This document shows, one piece after another, positions 25,203 to 34,961 of a stretch of 64,000 bases of DNA (its first letter is position 1; each line of letters starts with the position of its first letter). This DNA is from Thalassotalea atypica (GTDB lineage: Bacteria > Pseudomonadota > Gammaproteobacteria > Enterobacterales > Alteromonadaceae), in the NCBI RefSeq assembly GCF_030295975.1, contig NZ_AP027364.1:1984001-2048000 (forward strand). Direction: 5' to 3'. Position numbers and translations under genes: made by a program. The notes beneath the pieces are model-generated. The model had not been told where the DNA came from. It saw nothing but the letters and a program-made list of their open reading frames with translations, and ran no database searches.

Positions 25203-25958
25203 CTACGCTTTAAACCTGAATACAAAGCGATCGGTTTTGCCTCTTACAGACGGTTCAAAAACCATTTTACTGTAATCGTCATTAGGGTTTCTTAAAAAGG
25301 CGGCTTCTGCATCTAATACAAAGCCAGCTTCTTTAAAGTCGTCACGAACATCTTGATGATGTATACGGTGTAAATCTTTGTTGTGTACCGTAGTGCCTGA
25401 CTCCATATCTATCAAACCTAAAATGCCACCGGGTTTTAGGGTAGCTTTTAAGGTCTTTAATATTTCTATGCGTTTCTCTTTTGAAAAGTTGGAGTAAAAA
25501 TCATGGTAGTTCAATACGATGGTAACAACGTCAATTTCGTTTTTAAGGTCAATGTCGTCAAATTCACTCTTGTAGTGAGTAACGTTGCTTAAACGATTGT
25601 TCGCTGTGCGCTCGGCAAACTCTTTGGCAAATCGGCCATTTAATACTTCAAGAATGAATTTATTATTTTGCGCATACACTTTGCCTGACCCGCCCACACG
25701 GTGAGAAAGTACCTCGGTGTAGTAACCGCCACTTGCCAGGACTTCTAATACCTTCATGCCGGGCTTTACACCAAAAAACTTCATCACTTTGCTAGGCTTT
25801 CTATTTTCATCTCTAGCTTTGTCAGCATCGGCACGTTCGCTCGATTGCATTGCTGCCATAAATTGCTTATCAGCTGGCGTACCTGCTTGTACGATGGCAG
25901 AGGACAAAATGCTCATTAATCCTAGTGCGATCAAAGGTGTAGATATTATCTTGTTCAT
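25203..25958 (-). CDS. Exported methyltransferase-fold protein
   Basis: 251 residues with a signal peptide cleaved about ...IVQAG (residues 1-25). The remainder keeps a SAM-methyltransferase Rossmann fold: GVKPGMKVLEVLASGGYYTEVL (motif I region, with VLASGG), then LKPGGILGLIDME. Related exported methyltransferase-like proteins occur in many proteobacteria, but SAM is not expected in the periplasm, so it may have another activity or act before export. It lies 41 bases downstream of the MATE gene on the same strand and probably shares its transcript. Confidence 0.78.
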   Translation of the reverse strand: MNKIISTPLIALGLMSILSSAIVQAGTPADKQFMAAMQSSERADADKARDENRKPSKVMKFFGVKPGMKVLEVLASGGYYTEVLSHRVGGSGKVYAQNNKFILEVLNGRFAKEFAERTANNRLSNVTHYKSEFDDIDLKNEIDVVTIVLNYHDFYSNFSKEKRIEILKTLKATLKPGGILGLIDMESGTTVHNKDLHRIHHQDVRDDFKEAGFVLDAEAAFLRNPNDDYSKMVFEPSVRGKTDRFVFRFKA

Positions 25959-25999
25959 ATGCTTGTTACCTTTTTAATTTAAGTTAACTTCTATGTTGG

Positions 26000-27481
26000 T
26001 TAGTGGTTTTCGTTAAGTACATTCATTGGCGTTGTAGTATTTCGTTGATGCGCTGCTGAATTCGTTAGGGTTCTATTTTTGTATAGGAATAGCAAGACCA
26101 GCAAGCCACTAACGATATGCCCAATTAATATGCCTTGGTAAAAATTATCGTTGATACTGACAGCGGCATTGATCACATGGCCGTATTCTATACCTTGATA
26201 AAAGTCTTCTTGCAGCGCTAATTGGGAGCCAACGTAAGCAAAAAGTAGCAATAGTACAATTCTATGTAATACGCCTAACACCAGCGCTTGCATGGTTTTG
26301 CCTTTTGCGTTTAGGCACGATTGGTAAACCATGATGCAGCCCACTGATAGGTAGCCCCATGACACCCAGATGAAATATCGACTGATGTAAGTGACAACCG
26401 TATCTTGTTTACATACAAAATGGGAAAGGGAAGGGATATAAAAATACAACAGTGCGGCGATAATAAATTGGATTAAAATAATAAAAGAAAACGTGATCAA
26501 ATACGCTTGTACAACGCGTTGCTTATTACCTACCCAGTAATTACTCCCAATGATCGCCGGTATCGATGTGGTAAGCACCATCGGAATTAATAGAAACAGT
26601 GACTCCATTCTTAAAATAAATGCAAAGGCAGCAACATACGCGTAGTCAATACTCGCGGCAATAATGGTTAGTAGTGAAATACTAACAGGCGTTATAAGTT
26701 GCTGTAGCAAAACAACGATAACGTCTTTTTTTGGCGTCTTTAGTTGTGACTTCATTACGTTAACGCGAGGAAAAACCAACTTCAATTTTTTAGCTAAAAT
26801 GGCAACAGACAGTAACGCGAACAGTAAATCACTAGTTACATGTACATAGCTTAGTGCCTTAATTGCTACAATAGAGAACTCACTTGAGGGTAACAGCAAT
26901 AACGACGCTAAGATGCTTTTTATGGTTAACCAACTCAGCATTAAGTTACTTGCCAGTACGCCGTGGCCAAGCGCTCTCAATATGGCGTTAACTTGCCATA
27001 TTAGGGCTAAAAATATCCAGCCGAAATATCGCGCGGCCATATATTGATTTTGCTGACTGACTAATGCGAGCTTTTCATTGGATAAATTTGTTTGCGCCCA
27101 TGATTCACTTCCCATCAATGCAAGTAGTTGTGCATTACTTGCGTAAGCAAATAATGCTAAAAATCCAACGATCAGCACGGACATAAGTAATGACGTGGTA
27201 ATGACGTTATTTACGTTTGACCTTTCTAAACAGCCCGACTTAACCACTTTATTGTTGGTTCTTATACTTAGCCCTATAGCTATGGCTGTCATTGCGGTTG
27301 TTAAAGGTATGGTAAAGCCAAGCGCGGCTAGGGTGTTTACACCGCTCAAGGCAAGTAAACTGGACTCAAAAAGGTCATAACAGAGCAAGGCAAGAATTGC
27401 GCCTAACATTGGAAGGCTTGTTTTCCATATCAGATGACTGAGTTTATTTTTGTTGAAGCAAAAGTTTTCTGGGTATTCCAT
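26000..27481 (-). CDS. MATE-family multidrug/toxin efflux transporter
   Basis: 493 residues with about twelve hydrophobic segments arranged as two six-helix halves, as in MATE proteins. N-terminal LSHLIWKTSLPMLGAILALL and the internal TTSIPAIIGSNYWVGNKQRVV fit the family. It would export cationic compounds against Na+ or H+. An insert of about 15 residues (IEYGHVINAAVSINDNFYQ) between the last segments is unusual. No clear ribosome site was seen before the ATG at 27481. Confidence 0.75.
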   Translation of the reverse strand: MEYPENFCFNKNKLSHLIWKTSLPMLGAILALLCYDLFESSLLALSGVNTLAALGFTIPLTTAMTAIAIGLSIRTNNKVVKSGCLERSNVNNVITTSLLMSVLIVGFLALFAYASNAQLLALMGSESWAQTNLSNEKLALVSQQNQYMAARYFGWIFLALIWQVNAILRALGHGVLASNLMLSWLTIKSILASLLLLPSSEFSIVAIKALSYVHVTSDLLFALLSVAILAKKLKLVFPRVNVMKSQLKTPKKDVIVVLLQQLITPVSISLLTIIAASIDYAYVAAFAFILRMESLFLLIPMVLTTSIPAIIGSNYWVGNKQRVVQAYLITFSFIILIQFIIAALLYFYIPSLSHFVCKQDTVVTYISRYFIWVSWGYLSVGCIMVYQSCLNAKGKTMQALVLGVLHRIVLLLLFAYVGSQLALQEDFYQGIEYGHVINAAVSINDNFYQGILIGHIVSGLLVLLFLYKNRTLTNSAAHQRNTTTPMNVLNENH

Positions 27482-27822
27482 TTCTTTTTGTTAGCTATTA
27501 CTTTTGACGATAGTAGAAAGATAACCTATCACCACTATTTATTTCAGCGTGGAATGTAACATTTCATTTAAATATGTATTAACGTAAACATAACGTGAGC
27601 TTTGGATTACGTATTTAAGACATGAGCTTAATAGCTAAGGCGATAAGGTGAGGGTGTTAGCTCTTATATAATTAACGGGGAAGATACGAATAGGCTAACT
27701 TATAGTCTACAATTTTTATGTAATACTATATTATAAATTGATTTCCTTTATACCGTGTCTTAAGTTAAGTTTAACTCGTTTGAGGTTGGTAATTATAATA
27801 CTTTCTTATAAGGGCATAAAAA
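27482..27822. other. 341-base intergenic region
   Basis: AT-rich region between the divergent MATE and small cytosolic-protein genes. I see no gene, hairpin terminator or clear operator. It presumably holds both promoters. Confidence 0.4.
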
Positions 27823-28206
27823 GTGGAAAAACATCGGCTGAGTTTTGCCAAAATAAATATTTTAAATGATCGTATTGCAGAAGTTGTTTTTGATAAGGGT
27901 GTTAATGTTTCAATCGAAATGATGGAAAATATTGAAACCTTTGTGTGCGATAAGTTTGACCAAGATTTTGGGGTTTTGGTGAACAAACTATTTCCTTTTT
28001 CTTACACGCTTGAAGCTAAGTTAAATTTAGGCTCTATGGAGAAAATGAAGGCAATAGCATCGGTTAATTACAATGAGAATTCGTCAGCAATAACGCAAAG
28101 TATCATAGACATTCGCGCTACGGATCAACTCAATATTAAATCATTTAATGGTTTAGACCTTGGCTGGCAAGAAGCACACGATTGGTTAATTCAACAATTA
28201 ACCTAA
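27823..28206 (+). CDS. Small soluble protein, possibly STAS-like
   Basis: 127 residues with no signal or membrane segment. It begins at GTG with TAAGGGC nine bases upstream. The alternating beta/alpha pattern (RIAEVVFDKGVNVSIEMM, VLVNKLFPFSYTLEA, then a final helix WQEAHDWLIQQL) resembles small STAS/SpoIIAA-like proteins, but I do not recognise a definite family. It stands alone between the MATE gene and the galR-type gene. Confidence 0.6.
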   Translation: MEKHRLSFAKINILNDRIAEVVFDKGVNVSIEMMENIETFVCDKFDQDFGVLVNKLFPFSYTLEAKLNLGSMEKMKAIASVNYNENSSAITQSIIDIRATDQLNIKSFNGLDLGWQEAHDWLIQQLT

Positions 28207-28272
28207 TGTTGGTATCGTATTTATAGGGCGTATTACTCCAACACAAACATATTTACTTGCAAATGTAGGTCG

Positions 28273-29283
28273 TTATTTTGAGTTAAAATTAGTAGATTCA
28301 CGTTTCACAAGCCTTGGAATATACTTGCAGTTGACCTTAGGTAGTTCCTTTTCTCGCTGTTGAGTTAGTTCAATAGCAATTGTCGCTGCTTGAATTGCCA
28401 TTTCTTCAACAGGGTAGTTTAATGTGCTCAATTTAGGTCGTGAATACCTTGATAGTAAAACATCATCAAAACCAATAACTGAAATATCTGAAGGCACTTT
28501 AAAACCATTATCTTCTAATGTTGAAATAGCGCCAATAGCCATAGCGTCATTGTACACAAACAACGCAGAAAATCTTTTTCCTGAGGACAGTAGTTTCTGT
28601 GTGGCAAGTTCTCCCCCCTGCAGCGTGGGCTCTCCATATTCAACTAACTCTGCATCTAGTTCAACACCAGCAGCTGTTAACTCACTTTGAAAACCTTGTA
28701 ACCTCAGTAGCGGATCGTCAATTTGATGTTTGCTTGAAATACAGGCAAGGTTTTTGTGATCTAATGCGAGTAGGTGACGCGCCGCAATTTTTCCTCCCTC
28801 AAGGTTATCTAGCCAAACACATCGAGGGGCAATTTCTTCAATAAAACGGTCAATCAACACTAAGCCGGTCACTTTATTAGCCAATTCGATTAAGGCTTGA
28901 TCTGATAGCTTTTTGCTATGTACCACCATGACATCACATTGCCTCTCAATGAGTAAATTGATGGCCTGCATTTCAGTTTCAGCGCTCACTAAGCCAGTAC
29001 TTAATAACAATTGCATGTTTTTTTGTCGGGCGACTTGTTCAACACCGTGAGCCAACGAGGCGAAAAAAGGGTCAACCAAATCAGGTATAACAACACCGAG
29101 GGTGGTGCTTTTTTGAGTCACTAGTGCCCTAGCATTAGCATTAGGGGTATAGTTCAGCTCTTGCATTACCCTTGATACTTTATCAATTGTATCTTTACTG
29201 ACTTTAGGACCGTTATTTAATACTCGTGAGACGGATGCGACGGAAACGCCAGCAACACGAGCTACGTCTTTAATTGTTGCCAT
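28273..29283 (-). CDS. galR: LacI/GalR-family transcriptional repressor of the galactose operon
   Basis: 336 residues. The N-terminal helix-turn-helix is IKDVARVAGVSVASVSRVLNN (residues 4-24), then the hinge NANARALVTQKS and a periplasmic-binding-protein-like sugar domain with DLVDPFFASLAHGVEQVA, SVIGFDDVLLSRYSRP. It is divergent from galT-galK-symporter. Two sites of GalR-operator type lie in the 167-base gap (29288-29299 and 29397-29412). It would release DNA upon binding galactose; the ligand is inferred from position. Confidence 0.85.
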   Translation of the reverse strand: MATIKDVARVAGVSVASVSRVLNNGPKVSKDTIDKVSRVMQELNYTPNANARALVTQKSTTLGVVIPDLVDPFFASLAHGVEQVARQKNMQLLLSTGLVSAETEMQAINLLIERQCDVMVVHSKKLSDQALIELANKVTGLVLIDRFIEEIAPRCVWLDNLEGGKIAARHLLALDHKNLACISSKHQIDDPLLRLQGFQSELTAAGVELDAELVEYGEPTLQGGELATQKLLSSGKRFSALFVYNDAMAIGAISTLEDNGFKVPSDISVIGFDDVLLSRYSRPKLSTLNYPVEEMAIQAATIAIELTQQREKELPKVNCKYIPRLVKRESTNFNSK

Positions 29284-29287
29284 AAGG

Positions 29288-29299
29288 GTAAATGTTTAC
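29288..29299. promoter_or_regulatory. GalR-like half-conserved operator near galR start
   Basis: GTAAATGTTTAC matches the GTAANCGNTTAC pattern except for TG in place of the central CG. It lies five bases from the galR start codon, suited to autoregulation. Confidence 0.45.
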
Positions 29300-29349
29300 A
29301 TTTCTAATGTTCTTCTTAATCATGCTTGAAATATACACTAATACTGATA

Positions 29350-29366
29350 TGTTCATCAAGTGAACA
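29350..29366. repeat. Inverted repeat TGTTCA-N5-TGAACA
   Basis: Perfect six-base arms in the galR-galT divergent region. It differs from the GalR-type site and could be bound by another regulator. Confidence 0.4.
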
Positions 29367-29396
29367 ATAATATATAACAACTACTTGTACAAACAG

Positions 29397-29412
29397 GGGT
29401 AAACGATTACCC
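29397..29412. promoter_or_regulatory. GalR-type operator upstream of galT
   Basis: GGGTAAACGATTACCC: six-base arms GGGTAA/TTACCC about ACGA, holding GTAAACGATTAC, which fits the LacI/GalR core GTAANCGNTTAC. It lies 38 bases before the galT ATG, where it would overlap the promoter. Confidence 0.65.
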
Positions 29413-29450
29413 TTGCTTCATGTTTTCAATCTTTATGGTTCAAAAGTACT

Positions 29451-30494
29451 ATGACAACTGAGTTTGATCCGACGGAACATCCCCATAGAAGATATAACCC
29501 ATTAATCAATGAATGGATTTTGGTTTCCCCACATCGTGCTAAACGGCCTTGGCAGGGACAAGTAGAAAAGCTTGATGAATTAGAAAAGCCAGCCTATGAC
29601 AAAGACTGCTTTTTATGTGCCGGTAACACTCGTATCAATGGTGAAATAAATGATGACTATAAGGAAACGTTTGTTTTTACCAATGACTTTGCCGCGATAA
29701 AACAAGATACCCCTCAAGTATGTATTGACGATCCACTTTTTAAGATGGCAACGGAGCAAGGTGAAAGTAGAGTGATATGTTTTTCATCAGATCACAGTAA
29801 AACGTTGCCTCAACTTTCCGTAAATGAAATCACTTGCGTGGTTGATACCTGGCAGCGTCAGTGTGAAGAGCTGGGAAAAACGTATTTATCAGTGCAAGTT
29901 TTTGAAAACAAGGGCAGTGTTATGGGATGCTCTAATCCTCACCCTCATGGTCAAATTTGGGCGCAACAGCAATTACCCTCGTTAGTGCAGAGAAAACAAC
30001 AAGCACAATTAGCTTATTTCGAAGAACATGGCAGTAATTTATTACAAGACTACGTTGCAAGGGAAACTGAAAATAAAGAGCGGATTGTAGTGTCTAATGA
30101 AGATTGGCTTGTCGTTGTACCTTATTGGGCGGCGTGGCCATTTGAAACGTTACTACTTCCACGTTTTACTATTGCCCGAATGACAGAGTTAACCGAGGCA
30201 CAAAAGCTGTCTCTTGCTGATGTTATCAAACAAACAACCATCAAATACGACAATTTATTTAATTGTTCTTTTCCATATTCAATGGGCTGGCATGGCGCAC
30301 CTTTTGATGGTCAGCAGCATGATGAATGGACATTGCATGCGAGCTTCTTTCCACCACTGTTGAGATCGGCAACGGTACGAAAATTTATGGTGGGCTACGA
30401 AATGATGGCTGAAGCACAACGTGATTTAACTGCAGAGCAAGCAGCAAAACGTTTACGAGATTTGCCGACAGTTCACTATAAGGAGGAAAATTAA
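29451..30494 (+). CDS. galT: Galactose-1-phosphate uridylyltransferase
   Basis: 347 residues, usual length. It transfers UMP from UDP-glucose to galactose-1-phosphate (Leloir pathway). Seen: N-terminal [20 protein letters not shown], zinc-type cysteines DCFLCAGN, the nucleophilic-histidine motif NPHPHGQIW near residue 163, and [11 protein letters not shown]. First gene of the operon; its TAA shares a base with the galK ATG (TAATG). Confidence 0.95.
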   Translation: MTTEFDPTEHPHRRYNPLINEWILVSPHRAKRPWQGQVEKLDELEKPAYDKDCFLCAGNTRINGEINDDYKETFVFTNDFAAIKQDTPQVCIDDPLFKMATEQGESRVICFSSDHSKTLPQLSVNEITCVVDTWQRQCEELGKTYLSVQVFENKGSVMGCSNPHPHGQIWAQQQLPSLVQRKQQAQLAYFEEHGSNLLQDYVARETENKERIVVSNEDWLVVVPYWAAWPFETLLLPRFTIARMTELTEAQKLSLADVIKQTTIKYDNLFNCSFPYSMGWHGAPFDGQQHDEWTLHASFFPPLLRSATVRKFMVGYEMMAEAQRDLTAEQAAKRLRDLPTVHYKEEN

Positions 30495-31675
30495 TGACGT
30501 CAGTTGTTTTAGGGCAATTGGAGCTTGACGAGCAAGCCTTGGTAAAAGTTTTATTTGAACAACAGTTCCAATGTTCTGCGGTGCAAGTTTGTTATGCACC
30601 CGGTCGCGTTAACTTGATTGGTGATCATACGGATTATAACGATGGTTTTGTCCTTCCCGCCGCAATTAACTATGGCACGAGTATCGCTTCAGCAAAGCGT
30701 GAGGACAGTATTGTTAAGGTTTATGCGCACGATTGTGAGCAGCAAATCAGCGAGTTTACGCTCAATGAGATAGTGTTTGATGAGCAGATGATGTGGAGTA
30801 ATTATGTTAAAGGTACAATACAAGCATTACTGAAAAAATACCCAGATATTAAAGGAGCAAATTTAGTCGTTACAGGAAATGTACCGCAAGGCGCTGGGTT
30901 AAGTTCATCAGCGAGCTTTGAAATCGCCTTGTTGAAAACTTTTGCTCTGCTTTATCAATTAGATCTAACGGGAGTTGAGGCTGCGCTGCTTGGTCAACAA
31001 GCTGAAAATGATTTTGTCGGTTGTAATTGCGGCATCATGGATCAACTTATTTCGGCAATGGGACAACAGGGTCATGCTATGTTACTTGATTGCAAAGATT
31101 TATCTTTTGAAGATGCGCCCATTCCTGATGAACTAACGCTCGTTATTATTAACTCTAATGTTAAGCGTGGTTTGGTGGGCAGTGAATACAACTTAAGACG
31201 AGAACAGTGTGAAACAGTTGCCCAGTATTTTGGTGTGACCGCGTTACGTGATGTTACTTTAGCCCAACTAAATTCAGCCAAAGCACAAATTGAACCGATA
31301 TTATATAAGCGAGCTCGACATGTCATTACGGAAAATCACCGAGCCGTTAATACCTTCAAGGCATTGAAAGTTAACGATATGATGACAATCAGTGAGACAA
31401 TGAAAGCCTCTCATATTTCTTTACGTGATGATTTTGAAGTAACCACTAAAGAGATGGATGGTTTGGTTGAAATGATTGACGACGTATTAGGTGATAAGGG
31501 CGGCGTTAGAATGACAGGCGGCGGTTTTGGTGGTTGTGTTATCGCTTTAGTACCTAATGACCTTGTGACAAAAGTCAATGAGGTGGTGAATGACAAGTAC
31601 GAAAGTGAATTTGGCTTAAAGCCTAGCATCTATTTATGTACCGCCACTCAAGGTGCGTTTAGGTCAGCTAACTAA
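30494..31675 (+). CDS. galK: Galactokinase
   Basis: 393-residue GHMP kinase that phosphorylates galactose. Seen: the galactokinase signature GRVNLIGDHTDYNDGFVLP near residue 36, the ATP loop GNVPQGAGLSSSAS near residue 130, the catalytic-region CGIMDQL, and C-terminal TGGGFGGCVIAL. AAGGAGG lies just before the ATG. Co-translated with galT. No galE or galM is present in the window, so those steps must be encoded elsewhere. Confidence 0.95.
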   Translation: MTSVVLGQLELDEQALVKVLFEQQFQCSAVQVCYAPGRVNLIGDHTDYNDGFVLPAAINYGTSIASAKREDSIVKVYAHDCEQQISEFTLNEIVFDEQMMWSNYVKGTIQALLKKYPDIKGANLVVTGNVPQGAGLSSSASFEIALLKTFALLYQLDLTGVEAALLGQQAENDFVGCNCGIMDQLISAMGQQGHAMLLDCKDLSFEDAPIPDELTLVIINSNVKRGLVGSEYNLRREQCETVAQYFGVTALRDVTLAQLNSAKAQIEPILYKRARHVITENHRAVNTFKALKVNDMMTISETMKASHISLRDDFEVTTKEMDGLVEMIDDVLGDKGGVRMTGGGFGGCVIALVPNDLVTKVNEVVNDKYESEFGLKPSIYLCTATQGAFRSAN

Positions 31676-31766
31676 GCAATTATTTGATGTAAAAAATAAC
31701 AATAATTCACAAACTAAAAATTAGCTCGAACATAGAATTATAACTATAACGAAAAGGTAAAATAAT

Positions 31767-33350
31767 ATGGATTTCGCAAATAAACTGGGGACGATAGACA
31801 GTACTATTTTTATTGTTTATGTCATTGGATTACTGTGCCTTGCGCTTTGGATTTCTCGTAATGAGAAAAAGGAAGGCGCTAATACTGAAGATTACTTTTT
31901 GGCTAGTAAATCATTACCTTGGTGGGCAATTGGGGCATCATTAATTGCTGCTAATATTTCTGCTGAGCAAATCATTGGTATGTCAGGCTCAGGTTATGCT
32001 ATTGGCCTAGCGATAGCGTCATATGAATGGATGGCTGCTATTACCCTTATATTAGTGGGTAAGTACATGTTGCCTATTTTCTTAGAAAATAAAATTTTCA
32101 CTATGCCGCAATACCTTGAACAGCGCTTTGATAACAAAGTTAAAACCACCATGGCGGTGTTTTGGTTAGCGGTTTATACCTTTGTTAACTTAACTGCGGT
32201 GTTATGGCTGGGCGGCTTAGCTATTGAGACTGTTGCTGGCGTTGATTGGATGTTTGGCATGATATTCCTTGCGGTATTTTCAGTGGCTTATTCGCTATAC
32301 GGTGGTTTAAAAGCGGTTGCTTTTACTGATATTTTACAAGTGGTGCTGTTAGTTTTTGGTGGTTTATTACTGAGTTACTTAGCTCTAGATGCAGTTGCTG
32401 ATGGCCAAGGTGTATTAGCGGGCTTTGGTATTCTTACCGAAAAAATGCCTGAGCACTTTGATATGATTTTAAGCCCTGAAAATGAACATTACATGAGCCT
32501 GCCAGGTATTTCAGTATTAATCGGTGGTATGTGGGTGATGAACTTTAGTTACTGGGGCTTTAACCAATATATTATTCAGCGCGCATTAGCCGCTAAAGAT
32601 ATTAAAGAAGCGCAAAAGGGTATCGCTTTTGCTGCTTATCTTAAATTATTAATGCCATTAATTGTGGTGTTACCAGGTATTGCCGCGGTAGTTCTTTATC
32701 CGTCTTTAACCACGCCAGACCAAGCATATCCATCAATGATGGCATTGATGCCTGTTGGTATCAAAGGTTTAGTTTTTGCCGCTTTAGTTGCAGCAATTGT
32801 CTCTTCACTGGCCTCAATGACAAATAGTATTTCCACTATTTTTACTATGGATATTTATAGCCGTTTCAAGCCGAATGAAAGTCAGCGTCATTATGTTCAT
32901 ATTGGCCGAATTGCTGCCTTAGTATCTCTATGTATTGCGCTCATTGTTGCTCAGCCATTACTGGGTAAGTTTGATCAAGCGTTCCAATACATCCAGGAGT
33001 TCACAGGCTTCTTTACCCCTGGCATTGTGGTGATCTTTGTTATGGGCATGTTCTGGAAGCGTACGAGTTCTATGGGGGCGCTATCAGCAGCTTTAGGCTC
33101 AGCTATCTTTTCTTTAGTTCTTAAATTTGCATGGCCAGAATTACCGTTTATGGACCGTGTTGGTTTAGTGTTTTTACTGTGTTTAGGGCTTTGTTATATC
33201 GTTTCATTGATGGGCAAAGACAGTAGAACAGACATAAATGACAGCAGTGTTAGCCTAGCGCAAGTGAGCTTTGATACGACCAAGTCATTTAATGTGGCTG
33301 CTGTGGGCGTAGTGCTTATACTTAGCGCTTTATATGCTACATGGTGGTAA
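31767..33350 (+). CDS. sglT: Sodium/solute symporter family (SGLT-type) galactose transporter
   Basis: 527 residues with about fourteen hydrophobic segments, as in Vibrio vSGLT. Seen: DYFLASKSLPWWAIGASLIAA (first family block, truncated here), AYSLYGGLKAVAFTD, NFSYWGFNQYIIQRALAAK, and LVAAIVSSLASMTNSISTIF near residue 345 (the Na+-site helix). It would import galactose with Na+. The ATG follows AAAAGGTAAA. It lies 91 bases after galK and ends at a terminator, completing a galT-galK-symporter operon under GalR. Confidence 0.9.
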   Translation: MDFANKLGTIDSTIFIVYVIGLLCLALWISRNEKKEGANTEDYFLASKSLPWWAIGASLIAANISAEQIIGMSGSGYAIGLAIASYEWMAAITLILVGKYMLPIFLENKIFTMPQYLEQRFDNKVKTTMAVFWLAVYTFVNLTAVLWLGGLAIETVAGVDWMFGMIFLAVFSVAYSLYGGLKAVAFTDILQVVLLVFGGLLLSYLALDAVADGQGVLAGFGILTEKMPEHFDMILSPENEHYMSLPGISVLIGGMWVMNFSYWGFNQYIIQRALAAKDIKEAQKGIAFAAYLKLLMPLIVVLPGIAAVVLYPSLTTPDQAYPSMMALMPVGIKGLVFAALVAAIVSSLASMTNSISTIFTMDIYSRFKPNESQRHYVHIGRIAALVSLCIALIVAQPLLGKFDQAFQYIQEFTGFFTPGIVVIFVMGMFWKRTSSMGALSAALGSAIFSLVLKFAWPELPFMDRVGLVFLLCLGLCYIVSLMGKDSRTDINDSSVSLAQVSFDTTKSFNVAAVGVVLILSALYATWW

Positions 33351-34017
33351 TAAATCTATCCGATAAATTATAAAAAGGAATATCAATAACAAAAGGCCAA
33401 GTCATTGGCCTTTTTGACGTCTTAAAGTAATAAAGTGAAAGTACTAGTTACGGGGGGGGGACTTGACGTTGCCAATCAAACAACCTAAACCGTTACTTAG
33501 TGTCATGACTACACTAAAGACATTATCAAAAGTTATTAAACGGTTGTCATGATCAATGATTACGGCCTTTCGGCGTTACACCTGATGCAGCGTTCAAACT
33601 TTTCCACATACACCATGCTAGTATTTGTCCAGCTTTAATTTGAGTTTGGCTAAGTTAAACGTGTTTTCAGTTTAATACATAGCTCTAGTCGTAACTAACC
33701 TATCCTCTAGTTTTTTTTGGCTAGCGGATACACCAACACATTCTTGCCCTCGATAAATAAATTATTAGATGAATTGATTTTAAGGCCGGTGTTTTATTCG
33801 CCAAGCTTATACAGCTCTATTCGAAATTAGAATTTTTGATTTCATATTGCCTGTGTGAAGATAAGGCTAGCTCAAAAACTTGTCATAATTTATACACCAT
33901 GCTTAGAAATGATACGTTAAGCAATGTGGTCGTATATCGCTGAACGTTGTATGAGAGATGGATTGTCATTGGCGATACCTTAATTGACAAATACAATATA
34001 AAAAGAAGGCCGTAGAA
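33351..34017. other. 667-base intergenic region with a G9 tract
   Basis: Apart from the terminator at 33391-33415, I see no gene. A run of nine G at 33452-33460 is exceptional in this AT-rich sequence. The rest is AT-rich without repeats I can support; the promoter for the SDR gene at 34018 presumably lies near the right end. Confidence 0.4.
33391..33415 (+). terminator. Terminator of the gal operon
   Basis: Stem AAAAGGCCAA/TTGGCCTTTT with a four-base loop GTCA, ending in five T residues, 40 bases past the symporter stop. Confidence 0.85.
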
Positions 34018-34908
34018 ATGAATCAGTTTTCAGGAAAAACCGTTGTTGTTAGTGGAGGCGGCGCAGAAGGTATTGGTTTTGGTATTGCTCGTGCTATGGG
34101 AAAACAAGGCATGAATGTGGTACTCGGAGACATTGACAATAAGCAGCTTGATATTGCCCGTACAAAGCTAGAGAACGATGGAATTGAGGTATTAACGGTT
34201 CAAATGGACGTGACTCAGCTTGCTCAGTGGCAAAGTCTAGCTGATAAAGCCATAACACGTTTTGGACAAATTCATATGTTAGTTAACAATGCTGGCGTTG
34301 GCAGTATTCCTGGTACGGTAGAGCAAACTGACGATAAGGATTGGCGTTGGGTACTCGACGTTAACCTCATGGGTGTTATTTATGGTACGCAAACCATGGT
34401 GCCTTTAATGAAACAACATGATGAACAAGGCTGGGTCATCAACGTAGCGTCTATGGCCGGTATGATCGGCGTTCCTACTGCTGGCGCCTATACCGCTACT
34501 AAAGTTGCGGTAGTAGGCATGTCTGAAAGTTGGTACGTGGAGTTAAAACCTCACAATATCCAAGTCTCTGTACTTTGTCCTGCGTTCGTTAAAACGAGAA
34601 TTAACTTATCCGGCAGAAATAAACCTGATGAGATTAAGAGTCATAGAGAAAAAGGTGGCGATGCGTCACTTTTATCGGCGGCTAAGCATATGCAAAAAGT
34701 GATTGACAATGGTTTGTCGCCAGAGCTTGTTGGTGAACGTGTTGTTGAAGCTGTCGGTAATAAGGAACTTTACATTTTTACCCATCCAAATTATCGCAAA
34801 GTCGTGAATAAACGCTTTCAGGCGATTGATGATGCTTTTGCCCGTGCGGAGCAAAGTGAATTGCTAAGTAGTGTTCTCGATGAAGATGTTGCGCTTTACG
34901 CTAAATGA
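34018..34908 (+). CDS. SDR-family oxidoreductase
   Basis: 296-residue short-chain dehydrogenase with VSGGGAEGIGFGIARAMG, LVNNAGVG near residue 90, a serine in INVASMAGMIG and the catalytic YTATK near residue 160, plus a C-terminal extension of about 60 residues. GAAGGCCGTAGAA precedes its ATG. It is 53 bases upstream of the saccharopine-dehydrogenase-like gene, so the two probably act in one pathway, perhaps on a lipid or polyketide-like substrate; no specific substrate can be named. Confidence 0.85.
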   Translation: MNQFSGKTVVVSGGGAEGIGFGIARAMGKQGMNVVLGDIDNKQLDIARTKLENDGIEVLTVQMDVTQLAQWQSLADKAITRFGQIHMLVNNAGVGSIPGTVEQTDDKDWRWVLDVNLMGVIYGTQTMVPLMKQHDEQGWVINVASMAGMIGVPTAGAYTATKVAVVGMSESWYVELKPHNIQVSVLCPAFVKTRINLSGRNKPDEIKSHREKGGDASLLSAAKHMQKVIDNGLSPELVGERVVEAVGNKELYIFTHPNYRKVVNKRFQAIDDAFARAEQSELLSSVLDEDVALYAK

Positions 34909-34961
34909 GTAAAAAACATATTTTGACCGGACGCGTCAAAAAAATAAATTAAGGAAATATT

